Assembly: GCF_003254745.1 (NCBI RefSeq)
Contig: NZ_QKXH01000002.1
Coordinates: 372,001-436,000 of the forward strand
DNA from: Flavobacterium aquariorum
Lineage (GTDB): Bacteria; Bacteroidota; Bacteroidia; Flavobacteriales; Flavobacteriaceae
Reading direction: 5' to 3'
Length of the DNA stretch: 64,000 nt
Both the position numbers and the translations under genes were made by a program. Every line of letters begins with the position of its first letter. The stretch's first letter is position 1. Shown in pieces: positions 1 to 8,759 of the stretch. The notes beneath the pieces were generated by a model. That model saw only the letters and a list, made by a program, of their open reading frames with translations. It did no database searches and was not told the origin of the DNA.

Positions 1-80
1 TCTTCTTATTTTTAAAGAAAAAATAAAAAGGATTTCCACTTCTATAGGGGCTAAAGAGAGATATTTCGCTTTTTTGCCGA
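1..80 (+). repeat. Hairpin-centred dispersed repeat, copy 1 (cut by window start)
   Basis: An AT-rich stem-loop (about 3-29, arms CTTCTTATTTTT and AAAAATAAAAAG) is followed by a conserved flank, GATTTCCACTTCTATAGGGG, and then by GCTAAAGAGAGATATTTCGC and a T-run. The same flank occurs at 7551-7570 and, reversed, at 13250-13297. The other flank (GATTGCAACGGA type) would lie left of the window. No coding capacity is seen. Confidence 0.75.
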
Positions 81-111
81 TATTTAAAAAAAATAGCGAG
101 TTCAGATTATA

Positions 112-160
112 AAAAAGCTCCAAATCTCACTTATTTATTAGTGAAATTCGGAGCTTTCTT
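112..160 (-). terminator. Terminator of yaaA
   Basis: An imperfect inverted repeat (AAAGCTCC...GGAGCTTT with an inner TCAC/GTGA stem) is followed on the minus strand by a T-rich tract. It lies about 70 bases past the yaaA stop and is oriented to end that transcript. It could also stop transcription entering from the left. Confidence 0.65.
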
Positions 161-170
161 ATGCTTTCTT

Positions 171-228
171 CTCAAATCTGAAATCTGCTTTCTGAAATCT
201 GCCTTCTGCAAACTGCTACCTAAAATCT
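171..228. repeat. Degenerate CTGAAATCTG-type intergenic repeat
   Basis: Tandem variants of CTGAAATCTGC / CTTTCTGAAATCTGC abut the 3' end of yaaA. Related strings occur at 11706-11790, 17924-17945, 30598-30645, 31863-31890 and 39836-39865, nearly always just past a stop codon. Confidence 0.6.
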
Positions 229-985
229 ATCGCGTAAAAACCAAGCTATTCCCTTTGGATAAATTGGCGTCAAACTGATATCCTTCGTAATTGAATCCTT
301 TTAAATCGTCAAGAGTTTGTGCATTGGTATCCAAGATATAGCGTACCATCAATCCCCTAGCCTTCTTGGCAAAAAAACTGATTATTTTCAGATTCCCATC
401 CTTGTAATCCTTGAATTCTGGAGTAATTACCGGAACCTTCAATGCCTTCACATCCACAGCCGAAAAATATTCATTGCTCGCCAAGTTGATAAACAATTCA
501 CCTTTTTTAAGCTCTTTGTTCAATGAAGCGGTGATATTTTTTTTCCAAAACTCATATAAATTCTTGCTTTCGCCAATGGGCAATTTCGTTCCCATTTCAA
601 GTCGGTAAGGCTGAATTAAATCCAATGGCTTCAAATAACCGTACAAACCTGATAAAATTCGCAAACTATCTTGAAGTTGTTCTAATTTATCCATCGGAAT
701 CGAATAGGCATCCAGTCCCGTATAAACATCGCCATCAAAAGCATATACTGCTGGACGTGCATTTTCGGGTGTAAAAGGAGTCTTCCAATCTTGGTTGCGT
801 TTCCAGTTCAAATCAGCCAATTTATCTGAAATCGACATCAATTCGGATAAGTTTTTTGGCGATTGTTGCTTCAAAACTTTGTGGACCTGACGGGATTCTT
901 TTAAGAAAGAAGAGGATGTATGTTGAGTTGTTGGTAATTCTTGTTCGAAGTTTAGTGATTTGGCTGGAGAGAGTACAATTTTCAT
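227..985 (-). CDS. yaaA: YaaA/UPF0246 family peroxide stress protein
   Basis: A 252-residue cytosolic protein of the YaaA (DUF328) family, whose usual length is about 255. The N-terminus MKIVLSPAKSL is the family hallmark. The middle carries the conserved AVYAFDGDVYTGLDA and ILSGLYGYLKPLD blocks, and a positively charged FFAKKARG stretch lies near the C-terminus. In E. coli the protein protects DNA and protein from oxidation by lowering free iron. It stands alone with its own terminator and a TACTTTTG -7 element 38 bases upstream of the start. Family identity is clear; the stress role is inferred from the family. Confidence 0.93.
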   Translation of the reverse strand: MKIVLSPAKSLNFEQELPTTQHTSSSFLKESRQVHKVLKQQSPKNLSELMSISDKLADLNWKRNQDWKTPFTPENARPAVYAFDGDVYTGLDAYSIPMDKLEQLQDSLRILSGLYGYLKPLDLIQPYRLEMGTKLPIGESKNLYEFWKKNITASLNKELKKGELFINLASNEYFSAVDVKALKVPVITPEFKDYKDGNLKIISFFAKKARGLMVRYILDTNAQTLDDLKGFNYEGYQFDANLSKGNSLVFTR

Positions 986-1023
986 ATTTGACTGGGCTTT
1001 CGAATTCTTTTTATTAGCAATTT

Positions 1024-1031
1024 CAAAAGTA
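1024..1031 (-). promoter_or_regulatory. Promoter -7 element for yaaA
   Basis: Read on the minus strand this is TACTTTTG, an exact match to the Bacteroidota -7 consensus TAnnTTTG, 38 bases upstream of the yaaA ATG. No good -33 TTTG was found. Confidence 0.5.
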
Positions 1032-1117
1032 CAAATTGAAATCTAGAATTCGGAAACAATGAATTGAATTGTTTAATGCAATCATAGAATTTTAAAATGA
1101 ATGCTATTTATTTTCCT

Positions 1118-1125
1118 TATTTTTG
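1118..1125 (+). promoter_or_regulatory. Promoter -7 element for the GNAT-MFS pair
   Basis: TATTTTTG is an exact TAnnTTTG match, 28 bases before the ATG at 1154. It would drive the two overlapping genes that follow. Confidence 0.55.
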
Positions 1126-1153
1126 ATTTTATAAAGAAATAAAACCGATTCCA

Positions 1154-1678
1154 ATGATCGAAATCAAAAGAGCCTATTTAGAAGATCTTAGCGCGATACA
1201 AAACATAGGCATAACAGCTTTTACCGAAACTTTTTCGGAAATAAATACTCCTGAAAATATGGAGAAATACTTGCAGGAAAATTTCAATACAGCTCAATTA
1301 ACTTTAGAAATAAATAATCCTGATTCTCCTTTTTACATTGCCTTTTGTGATAATGAACCTGTTGGTTATCTCAAATTAAATATGGGAAATGCACAAACCG
1401 AAACAATAAAAGACGAAACAATCGAAATCCAACGCATTTATGTTTTAAAAGCTTTTCATGGAAAAAAAATAGGGCAGCTATTACTGGACCAGGCCGTAAA
1501 AGTTGCAAATGAATATCACGTCGATTATATTTGGCTGGGTGTTTGGGAAGAAAACCACAGAGCCTTGCAGTTTTATTCTAAAAATGGTTTTGTAACATTT
1601 GACAAACATATTTTCATTTTAGGCAATGACCAACAAACCGATTTATTAATGAAACTACAAATAAAGACCAGATCCTAA
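1154..1678 (+). CDS. GNAT family N-acetyltransferase
   Basis: A 174-residue protein with a complete GNAT fold. The acetyl-CoA pyrophosphate loop reads RIYVLKAFHGKKIGQLLLD (about residues 95-113, the Q/R-x-x-G-x-G/A signature). It is followed by YIWLGVWEENHRALQFYSKNGF, the usual end of the domain. The layout resembles PaiA-type spermidine/spermine acetyltransferases, but the substrate cannot be read from the sequence. The stop codon shares its last base with the ATG of the downstream MFS transporter, so the two are translationally coupled and may act on a common small molecule. Confidence 0.88.
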   Translation: MIEIKRAYLEDLSAIQNIGITAFTETFSEINTPENMEKYLQENFNTAQLTLEINNPDSPFYIAFCDNEPVGYLKLNMGNAQTETIKDETIEIQRIYVLKAFHGKKIGQLLLDQAVKVANEYHVDYIWLGVWEENHRALQFYSKNGFVTFDKHIFILGNDQQTDLLMKLQIKTRS

Positions 1679-2955
1679 TGAATAACATTCCCCCACCTAT
1701 TATACAAAATCCGAAATCCATACTCAATGCCGCGGTAATTGTAGCCGCACTTGGCTATTTTGTGGACATCTATGACTTGCTACTTTTTGGAATCGTTCGT
1801 ACCGATAGTCTAAAAGATCTTGGAATAACTGGAGATGCTGTTAGAAACCAAGGAGAATATCTCATCAGTATGCAAATGTTTGGTATGCTTTTCGGTGGTA
1901 TTTTATGGGGCATTTTAGGAGACAAAAAGGGGAGAATATCTGTTTTATTTGGTTCAATTTTATTGTATTCCGTAGCCAATATTGCCAACGGAATGGTGAC
2001 CACTGTTGATGGATATGCGTTTTGGCGATTGATTGCAGGCATCGGACTTGCAGGGGAATTGGGTGCCGGAATCACTTTGGTTGCAGAATCCTTACCTAAA
2101 GATAAACGCGGATATGGAACCATGATTGTAGCTTCGGTTGGAGTTTCGGGAGCGGTTGCCGCTTATTTAGTCTATCAATTTTTTCAGGATTGGCGCTTGT
2201 GTTATTATGCAGGAGGTGGTCTTGGCATTTTGTTATTGTTTTTAAGAATCAGTATTTCGGAGTCGGGAATGTTCAAACAAATACAGCAAAGCGATGAAAA
2301 GAAAGGAGACTTTCTGTCTTTGTTTACCAACTCAAAAAGATTTTCAAAATACCTTCAATGCATACTTATTGGTGTTCCGCTTTGGTTTTTGGTGGGCGTT
2401 TTGATTACTTTTTCACCCGAATTTGCAAAAGCCCTTGGTGTACAACATGCTGAAACTATTGCTGCTGGAAAAGCAATAGCTTTTTGCTACAGCGGTTTGG
2501 TTATTGGCGATATTGCCAGCGGATTATTAAGTCAATGGCTAAAAAGTCGAAAAAAAATCATGTGCCTGTTTTTGATTTCTAACCTAATTATGGTTTTTGT
2601 CTATTTGAATGCGTATGGAATTTCGGTTTCAACTTTCTACCTGCTTTGTTTTGCAATGGGGGTTTCTGTTGGATATTGGGTTTTATTTGTGACCATTGCA
2701 GCCGAGCAATTTGGAACCAACATCAGGGCTACTGTAACAACTACAGTTCCCAATTTTGTTAGAGGTTCGCTTCCGCTAATTATTTTGATTTATAGCTTTT
2801 TCCGTGATCGCCTTTTTGATGGTGATATTCTCAAATCGGGAATGATTGTTGGCTCCTTATTATCAATCGTTTCCCTATTGGCGCTATGGAAATTAAAGGA
2901 AACTTTCCATGTTGATTTGAATTATTCTGAGAGCAATGATGAAACTTTTATTTAA
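1678..2955 (+). CDS. MFS transporter, sugar/metabolite type
   Basis: A 425-residue inner-membrane protein with about 12 hydrophobic segments. The loop 2-3 signature of the major facilitator superfamily is visible as WGILGDKKGRISVLFGSI near residues 79-96, and an ELGAGITLVAE segment fits helix 4. The start overlaps the acetyltransferase stop by one base (TAATG). Substrate and direction are unknown; pairing with an acetyltransferase would suit export of an acetylated compound, but that is a guess. No truncation or frame break was seen. Confidence 0.88.
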   Translation: MNNIPPPIIQNPKSILNAAVIVAALGYFVDIYDLLLFGIVRTDSLKDLGITGDAVRNQGEYLISMQMFGMLFGGILWGILGDKKGRISVLFGSILLYSVANIANGMVTTVDGYAFWRLIAGIGLAGELGAGITLVAESLPKDKRGYGTMIVASVGVSGAVAAYLVYQFFQDWRLCYYAGGGLGILLLFLRISISESGMFKQIQQSDEKKGDFLSLFTNSKRFSKYLQCILIGVPLWFLVGVLITFSPEFAKALGVQHAETIAAGKAIAFCYSGLVIGDIASGLLSQWLKSRKKIMCLFLISNLIMVFVYLNAYGISVSTFYLLCFAMGVSVGYWVLFVTIAAEQFGTNIRATVTTTVPNFVRGSLPLIILIYSFFRDRLFDGDILKSGMIVGSLLSIVSLLALWKLKETFHVDLNYSESNDETFI

Positions 2956-2985
2956 GTGAGATGAAATAAATTTCTATTTATTTTT

Positions 2986-2993
2986 TATATTTG
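2986..2993 (+). promoter_or_regulatory. Promoter -7 element that decides the start of the ADA-like gene
   Basis: TATATTTG matches TAnnTTTG exactly. An in-frame TTG at 2991 lies inside this element and so cannot be the start. The ATG at 3009, 15 bases downstream and followed by a signal peptide, is preferred. Confidence 0.6.
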
Positions 2994-3008
2994 AATGAAA
3001 TTTATACA

Positions 3009-4424
3009 ATGAAGATATTTTTCACCTTCCTTTTTTATACCCTATTCCAAGTAGGTTTTGCACAATCTGCCAATCAATATTTTGAAAAAATCAGAGATAA
3101 TGAAGTTGAACTCACAGCTTTCTTTGCCCAAATGCCCAAAGGTGGCGATTTACACCACCATTATTCCGGTTCGATTTATGCAGAACCATTACTAGCCCAC
3201 GCCATTTCCGAAGATTTTTATCTCAACACGCAAACCATGACTGTAAGCCAAGAAAAACAGTCTGGAAGTGACTGGGTATTGTTTTCAACTTTGCAAAAGA
3301 ATGGCGAATTGGATGTCTACAAACAAAAAATAATGCATAAATGGTCTGTCAAAGATTATAATAATGTTGATTACCCTTCGGATAAATTATTTTTTGAATC
3401 CTTTATGAAGTTTGAACCTGCCACAAACAACAATTTTGAAGCTGGTTTATTGGAACTAAAAAACAGGGCTATCAAAGAAAATGTAAGCTATATCGAAACC
3501 CAACTATCGACTATTCCTTGTGCTATCAAAACGGATGGTTTATCCAAATACAATACCCAATTGCGAAAAATGGCTATCATTAAAAACGAAAAAGCCGTTA
3601 TGCAATCTTTGGATTCCCTGTTTACTATTTTCAACCAAAAAGAAGCCAAAAAATATGCAACCGATTTCAATACTAATTTTGTTGCCAAAATGCACAAAGA
3701 GCTTAAAATCGATGACAATCAATTCACGATGCGCTATCAAAACTTTGTTTTGCGCTTTATGGAACCGGTTGATTTATTCAAAAATTTAATGGTTGCTTTT
3801 ATCTCTGCTGATAGCAGTCCGTTGATGGCTGGTGTTAATATTGTTTCTCCCGAAGATGGTGAAACTTCAATGAAAGATTATTGGCTGCACATGGTAATGT
3901 TCAAATATTGCCACAGCCATTTTCCAAAAGTGAAATACTCAATGCATGCAGGTGAACTTACCTTGGGATTAGTTCGTCCCGAAGAATTATCTTGGCATAT
4001 CAATGCTGCCGTTTATACTGCTGGCGCCAATAGAATAGGACATGGGGTTGATATGGCCTATGAAGAAAAGAGCTATGATTTATTGCGCTATATGGCAAAG
4101 AATAACATACCCATTGAAATCAATCTTACCAGTAATGAGTTCATTTTAAAAGTAAAAGAAAACCGTCATCCTATTTTATTGTACAAAGAATTTGGAGTAC
4201 CAATTGTCATTAGTACAGACGATGCCGGAATATTGCGAACCAATATGACCGAGCAATATGTTTTACTGGCCAAAAGATATAAAACCATTTCCTATACCGA
4301 CATTAAACAATTTGTTTACAACAGCATCAACTATAGTTTTATACAAGATCCTGCGGTAAAAAAACAATTAATTCAGGACTTGGATAATAGATTCAAATCT
4401 TTTGAAGCTAATTTTACAAATTAG
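3009..4424 (+). CDS. Secreted adenosine deaminase-like metallohydrolase
   Basis: A 471-residue protein that begins with a signal peptide (MKIFFTFLFYTLFQVGFAQ), so it is probably exported to the periplasm. It has the adenosine/adenine deaminase layout: a zinc-binding DLHHH motif at about residues 47-51, the catalytic HAGE at about 313-316, RIGHGVD near 340, and ISTDDAG with the metal-binding Asp pair at about 404-405. It is longer than cytosolic Add (about 340), with an insertion between the first His motif and HAGE, as in ADGF-type deaminases. The likely role is salvage of extracellular purine nucleosides. Exact substrate is not proven. Confidence 0.87.
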   Translation: MKIFFTFLFYTLFQVGFAQSANQYFEKIRDNEVELTAFFAQMPKGGDLHHHYSGSIYAEPLLAHAISEDFYLNTQTMTVSQEKQSGSDWVLFSTLQKNGELDVYKQKIMHKWSVKDYNNVDYPSDKLFFESFMKFEPATNNNFEAGLLELKNRAIKENVSYIETQLSTIPCAIKTDGLSKYNTQLRKMAIIKNEKAVMQSLDSLFTIFNQKEAKKYATDFNTNFVAKMHKELKIDDNQFTMRYQNFVLRFMEPVDLFKNLMVAFISADSSPLMAGVNIVSPEDGETSMKDYWLHMVMFKYCHSHFPKVKYSMHAGELTLGLVRPEELSWHINAAVYTAGANRIGHGVDMAYEEKSYDLLRYMAKNNIPIEINLTSNEFILKVKENRHPILLYKEFGVPIVISTDDAGILRTNMTEQYVLLAKRYKTISYTDIKQFVYNSINYSFIQDPAVKKQLIQDLDNRFKSFEANFTN

Positions 4425-4452
4425 ATTATAATGCAAATTACATAATAGTAAA

Positions 4453-5694
4453 ATGAAACATTGGGACATCCTTTTATCCAATCAAGTTGACAAAAAAACC
4501 TTTATAAACACTTTATTATCGGGAGAAATTCAGGGGGAATTATCGGTTTTCAATACACTAAATGGAATCCTGTATTCAGACATTTCCATCCAAAAATTAA
4601 TCGAAGAAGAATATCAATATGATTCCATTGAAGCTACGACTGAATCGAACAGAAACCTGCGTACCTTTTCATCTGGGGAACGAAAAAAAGAGTTTTTAAA
4701 GTATTGCCTCAAGAAAAATCCTGACTATATCATTCTGGACAATCCTATGGATCATTTGGACCATAATTCCCGTATTGAATTAACATTGGCAATTGAAGCA
4801 ATTTTGGGTTCTGTTCGAATTGTCCAATTGGTCAATCGAGCCGTTGACTTACTTCCTTTTATTACTAACAAGGCACTAATAAACGACAATTCATTCGAGT
4901 TGAAATCCATAAACTCAATCGAAAATAATTCATTAGAAAAAGACAGCTATAAAATACCAATTCATAAAGAAGTTTTCAATGACAACATTCTTGTCAAAAT
5001 GAATTCTATATCCGTTTCCTATGATGAAAGACCCATTATCGATTCTCTTTCATGGACTATAAAACAAGGGGATTTTTGGCATCTTATTGGACCAAACGGT
5101 TCTGGAAAAAGTACTTTATTGTCCCTAATTTCAGGAGATAATCCCAAAGGTTACGGTCAGGACGTCGAGCTATTTGGAAGAAAAAAAGGAAGCGGAGAAA
5201 GTGTCTGGGAAATCAAAAAACAAATCGGTTTTTTCAATACCGCTATGACCGACTTATTTAATAAAAGTTATAGTCTGGAAGAAATGATTCTCTCTGGATT
5301 TTTTGATTCCATCGGATTGTACAGAGAACCCACAACCTTACAGCAAAGAATAGCCGCACAATGGCTTGAAGCGATTCAAATGACCCATCTGAAAAACAAA
5401 ATTTTTAACCGCCTTTCCATCGGACAACAAAGAGTTGCCCTTATTGCTCGTGCAGTTATCAAACATCCTCCCCTATTAATTTTGGACGAACCCCTTGAAG
5501 GTTTGGATGACCAAAATATAGCATTGATAACACAACTAATCAATTTAATAAAGAAAGAAACCAATATAGCCATCCTATTTGTTTCCCACCGAATGGAACC
5601 GAATCTTTCCCCAGATTCCATTTTGGAATTATCTCCAAGTCCAACTGGTTCTAAAGGAATTATAAAACATCATTTTGAAACTGAAATAAAATAA
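4453..5694 (+). CDS. Tandem ABC ATPase, ModF/PhrA-like
   Basis: A 413-residue soluble protein with two ABC ATPase halves and no membrane segment. The C-terminal half is complete: GPNGSGKST at 213-221, LSIGQQR at about 321-327, and LLILDEPLEGLDD following. The N-terminal half keeps a signature-like FSSGERKK at 72-79 and a Walker B-like IILDNPMDHLD, but has no GxxGxGKS Walker A and has Asn where the catalytic Glu should be. It is therefore probably a degenerate site. The size and arrangement resemble E. coli ModF. There is no permease gene nearby, so a transport role is not supported here. Confidence 0.82.
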   Translation: MKHWDILLSNQVDKKTFINTLLSGEIQGELSVFNTLNGILYSDISIQKLIEEEYQYDSIEATTESNRNLRTFSSGERKKEFLKYCLKKNPDYIILDNPMDHLDHNSRIELTLAIEAILGSVRIVQLVNRAVDLLPFITNKALINDNSFELKSINSIENNSLEKDSYKIPIHKEVFNDNILVKMNSISVSYDERPIIDSLSWTIKQGDFWHLIGPNGSGKSTLLSLISGDNPKGYGQDVELFGRKKGSGESVWEIKKQIGFFNTAMTDLFNKSYSLEEMILSGFFDSIGLYREPTTLQQRIAAQWLEAIQMTHLKNKIFNRLSIGQQRVALIARAVIKHPPLLILDEPLEGLDDQNIALITQLINLIKKETNIAILFVSHRMEPNLSPDSILELSPSPTGSKGIIKHHFETEIK

Positions 5695-5701
5695 AGTATT
5701 C

Positions 5702-5738
5702 CATAAAAAAAGTCCCGCAATTTGCGGGACTCTATATT
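5702..5738. terminator. Strong bidirectional terminator
   Basis: A perfect stem AGTCCCGCA/TGCGGGACT lies between the converging ABC and RluD-type genes. On the minus strand it is followed by seven Ts, a textbook terminator for the pseudouridine synthase. On the plus strand the tract is T-rich but interrupted. Confidence 0.9.
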
Positions 5739-5744
5739 TTATTA

Positions 5745-6785
5745 TTAATCTTCTTCGGCATGATGTGATTTCGAATATCCTCTCCATTTCTCTATACAAT
5801 CTTTAAAATCCTGAGGCAGTTCCGTGTCAAAACGCATCATTTCACCCGTATTGGGATGAACAAAACCAAGTGTTTTGGCATGCAGCGCCTGACGTGGTAA
5901 AGCTTTGAAACAATTTTCGATAAACTGTTTGTATTTCGTAAACGTAGTTCCTTTCAAAATCAAGTGTCCACCATAACGTTCATCATTAAATAACGGATGC
6001 CCAATATGCTTCAAATGCGCACGAATCTGGTGTGTTCTTCCTGTTTCCAATCGACATGAAATCAAAGTCACATACCCAAAACGCTCCAAAACTTTATAAT
6101 GTGTTATGGCAGGTTTTCCTATTTCAGGATCGGCAAAAACAGCCATCTGCATACGGTCTTTCAAGTGTCGTGCCAAGTTCCCTTCAATGGTTCCTTGCTC
6201 TTCGGTAACATTACCCCAAACCAATGCAATATATTCTCTTTCCGATGTTTTGGCTTCAAATTGTTTCGCCAAATGCGTCATCGCTGCTTCTGTTTTGGCA
6301 ATAACCAACAATCCCGAAGTATCCTTATCAATTCTATGAACCAATCCGGGACGCTCGCTGCTGTTCATTGGCAAATTCTCAAAATGAAACGCCAATGCAT
6401 TCACCAAAGTTCCTGTATAATTCCCATGACCGGGATGTACTACTAATCCAGGTGGCTTATTGATTAGCAAAAGTGCCTCATCTTCATAAACAATATCAAG
6501 CGGAATATCCTCTGGATCTACCCTATTTTCAAAAGGCGGATGTGATAACATAACCTGAACCACATCAAAAGGTTTTACTTTATAATTGGACTTTACAGTC
6601 GCATCATTCACAAAAATATTCCCTTCGGTGGCAGCGTTTTGAATTTTGTTTCGTGTTGCATTTGGAATCAAACCCATCAAGTATTTGTCAATTCGCAAAA
6701 TGGCCTGCCCTTTCGGAACCTCAAACCTGTAATGTTCAAATAACTCTTCGTCTAAATCCTCTATTGGTTCAATATTATTGTTCAT
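5745..6785 (-). CDS. rluD: RluD-family 23S rRNA pseudouridine synthase
   Basis: A 346-residue enzyme that isomerises uridine in RNA. An N-terminal S4 RNA-binding domain (LRIDKYLMGLIPNATRNKIQ, about 30-50) is followed by the catalytic domain with HRIDKDTSGLLV at 150-161; Asp153 is the expected catalytic residue. A longer frame opens upstream, but the ATG at 6785 (MNNNIEPIEDLDEE) is chosen: it overlaps the stop of the PASTA gene by 11 bases and the upstream extension looks like read-through of that gene's other frame. RluD (helix 69) is the most likely family member, but RluC-like specificity is not excluded. Confidence 0.9.
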   Translation of the reverse strand: MNNNIEPIEDLDEELFEHYRFEVPKGQAILRIDKYLMGLIPNATRNKIQNAATEGNIFVNDATVKSNYKVKPFDVVQVMLSHPPFENRVDPEDIPLDIVYEDEALLLINKPPGLVVHPGHGNYTGTLVNALAFHFENLPMNSSERPGLVHRIDKDTSGLLVIAKTEAAMTHLAKQFEAKTSEREYIALVWGNVTEEQGTIEGNLARHLKDRMQMAVFADPEIGKPAITHYKVLERFGYVTLISCRLETGRTHQIRAHLKHIGHPLFNDERYGGHLILKGTTFTKYKQFIENCFKALPRQALHAKTLGFVHPNTGEMMRFDTELPQDFKDCIEKWRGYSKSHHAEED

Positions 6786-7395
6786 TTGTTGTTGTTTCTT
6801 GTGCTGGTGGAGTAGCTGTGCTGTCCACTGCTTCCTCCTGATAACTCTCTTTTCCGTCTCCCAAAACCAAATCAATTTTAGAGGCTTTCAAAACTCTGTC
6901 TCCTACTTTTAGGTTTCTTCCTTTATAACGCATTTCCAAAACCATGTCTTTTCCTAAATTTGGCACATACGTAATTGTTCCTGCTTCAAGTCCCAATGCC
7001 TTAAGCGTTGGCACTGCTTCACGATATGTTTTATCAATCAAATCAGGAATTCGAACAGACGAAAACCCAGATGAATTAATCTTAATATATACTTTTCTAC
7101 CTACTTTAACCTTTGTTCCAGGCATTGGATCTTGCTCCACCACACTGTATTTTGGATAATCTCCCCTAAAATCCACACTGTCCAACAGCTCATAATCCAA
7201 ATCCAATTCATCCAGCTTGTCCTCTACTTGCTCCTCTGTCAATTTTCTCAAATCAGGAACAGCAATTTCATGACCATGATCCGTTGTAAAAGTCAACCAA
7301 TGCATGAATAAATAACCCAAAACTGCAATAATGGCAAGTGCAATCAACACCTGTCCGAAAAATACACGACTCGTAAGATATTTTTTTAAGCTCAT
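6775..7395 (-). CDS. Membrane-anchored PASTA domain protein
   Basis: A 206-residue protein with a single N-terminal transmembrane helix (about residues 14-35, VFFGQVLIALAIIAVLGYLF). Two PASTA domains follow outside the membrane, the first starting at IAVPDLRKLT and the second at VRIPDLIDKT, and the tail is Thr/Ala/Pro-rich. PASTA domains bind peptidoglycan or its precursors. No kinase domain is present, unlike PknB. The start at 7395 (MSLKKYLTSR) is preferred over an upstream in-frame codon. It is co-transcribed with the pseudouridine synthase and diverges from ddl across a repeat-bearing intergenic region, so both sides touch cell-wall biology. Confidence 0.86.
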   Translation of the reverse strand: MSLKKYLTSRVFFGQVLIALAIIAVLGYLFMHWLTFTTDHGHEIAVPDLRKLTEEQVEDKLDELDLDYELLDSVDFRGDYPKYSVVEQDPMPGTKVKVGRKVYIKINSSGFSSVRIPDLIDKTYREAVPTLKALGLEAGTITYVPNLGKDMVLEMRYKGRNLKVGDRVLKASKIDLVLGDGKESYQEEAVDSTATPPAQETTTNEQ

Positions 7396-7467
7396 AAATA
7401 TTTTTATTTCCCGCAAAGATAAAGCTATTTCGTTTCAAAAAAAATGATAATTTTGTTTAATAGTATT

Positions 7468-7575
7468 TGCCTTTCCAAGCTTCGTTCAAGGCAAGGAGCT
7501 ATTTCCCGCTATTCGTTGCAATCTTGTGGACCGAACCCCGGCCCACAAGGATTTTCACTTCTATCGGGGCTAGGG
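7468..7575 (+). repeat. Hairpin-centred dispersed repeat, copy 2
   Basis: It begins with a 7-bp inverted repeat (TTGCCTT...AAGGCAA), then GGAGCTATTTCCCGC, then GTTGCAATC. Next comes a stem CTTGTGGaCCG / CGGcCCACAAG around AACCC, and then the shared flank GATTTTCACTTCTATCGGGG. It sits between the divergent PASTA and ddl genes. Compared with the copy near 13.3 kb, the stem pair G-C has become T-A on both arms. Confidence 0.8.
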
Positions 7576-7685
7576 CATTAGTTTTCAAAACAACATTAGA
7601 ATTAAAAAATTAAAATCACAGTATTACAATTGCACTTAAAAAAAATCGTGCAATTCATGTAATTTGTGCCAAAATCAAGAAAAAC

Positions 7686-8657
7686 ATGAAAAACATTGCC
7701 ATCATTATGGGCGGCTATTCAAGCGAATACCAGATCTCACTCATCAGCGGAAACGTAGTTTACCAGTTTCTGGACAAAACCAAATACAACGCCTTCCGCA
7801 TCCATATTTTTAAAGAAAAATGGGTATATGTTGATGCCAATGATGCCGAATTCCCAATTGACAGAAATGATTTTTCGGTAAACATAAACGGAACCAAACA
7901 AACTTTCGATTGCGTTTTCAACGCCATTCACGGAACACCGGGCGAAGATGGATTGATGCAAGCTTATTTCGAATTATTAAACATTCCCCAAACCGCCTGC
8001 GATTATTACCAAGCTGCGTTAACCTTCAACAAACGTGATTTATTGTCGGTATTGAAACCATACGGAATCAAAACAGCGAATTCATATTACCTAAACAAAG
8101 GCGACGTTATTAACGCCGATGAAATTGTTCAAAAATTAGGATTGCCTTGTTTTGTAAAACCAAACAAAGCTGGTTCTAGCTTCGGAATTTCAAAAGTAAA
8201 AACCGCTGCCGAATTGCCTATCGCTATTGAAGTAGCCTACAAAGAAGACAACGAAATCATCATAGAAAGTTTCCTTGACGGAACCGAAGTTTCTGTTGGA
8301 GTGATCAACTACAAAGGAACCGTTACCGTTTTACCAATAACCGAAATTGTTTCCGAAAATGATTTCTTCGATTACGAAGCCAAATACCTTGGTAAATCAC
8401 AGGAAATTACGCCTGCGAGAATCTCGGACGAAATGACCCAAAAAGTGGGAGAAATAGCCAAACGCGCCTACGAAGTATTAAAAATGAAAGGATTCTCAAG
8501 AAGCGAATTCATCATTGTGAACGGCGAACCGTACATGCTCGAAATGAATACAATTCCTGGTCTAACAACCGAAAGTTTGATTCCACAACAAGCCAAGGCT
8601 GCCGGAATTTCACTGGAAGATTTGTTTACAAATGCGATTGAGTTAGCACTTAATTAA
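7686..8657 (+). CDS. ddl: D-alanine--D-alanine ligase
   Basis: A 323-residue cytosolic ATP-grasp ligase that makes D-Ala-D-Ala for peptidoglycan precursors. The N-terminus MKNIAIIMGGYSSEYQISL is the Ddl nucleotide-fold start, CVFNAIHGTPGEDG is the conserved substrate loop, and PCFVKPNKAGSSFGISKV is the ATP-grasp lid. EMNTIPGLTTESLIPQQAKAAG near the C-terminus holds the Mg/ATP ligands. Length is normal for the family. It is upstream of coaD with one gene between, on the same strand, but a palindromic repeat separates them. Confidence 0.96.
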   Translation: MKNIAIIMGGYSSEYQISLISGNVVYQFLDKTKYNAFRIHIFKEKWVYVDANDAEFPIDRNDFSVNINGTKQTFDCVFNAIHGTPGEDGLMQAYFELLNIPQTACDYYQAALTFNKRDLLSVLKPYGIKTANSYYLNKGDVINADEIVQKLGLPCFVKPNKAGSSFGISKVKTAAELPIAIEVAYKEDNEIIIESFLDGTEVSVGVINYKGTVTVLPITEIVSENDFFDYEAKYLGKSQEITPARISDEMTQKVGEIAKRAYEVLKMKGFSRSEFIIVNGEPYMLEMNTIPGLTTESLIPQQAKAAGISLEDLFTNAIELALN

Positions 8658-8735
8658 GTTACTAAGACTCTGAGATTATGAGTTACTTAGATACTAGGCT
8701 CGTAGAGTCTTAGATACTCAGAATCTTAGCAACTT
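8656..8735. repeat. CTAAGATTCTAAG-type palindromic intergenic repeat
   Basis: Arms of 19 nt at 8656-8674 and 8717-8735 match at 17 positions as an inverted repeat. The space between is filled with further ACTTAGATACTAGG/TAGAGTCTTAG variants. The left arm starts inside the ddl stop codon. The motif recurs as a perfect palindrome at 39091-39125. It may act as a terminator or mRNA end for ddl. Confidence 0.7.
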
Positions 8736-8759
8736 AGAATCTTTAAACAAAAAAAAACA

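Noticed and set aside
2991..3008. Upstream TTG start for the adenosine-deaminase-like gene
   Set aside because: It lies inside the TATATTTG -7 element, and the signal peptide begins at the ATG at 3009.
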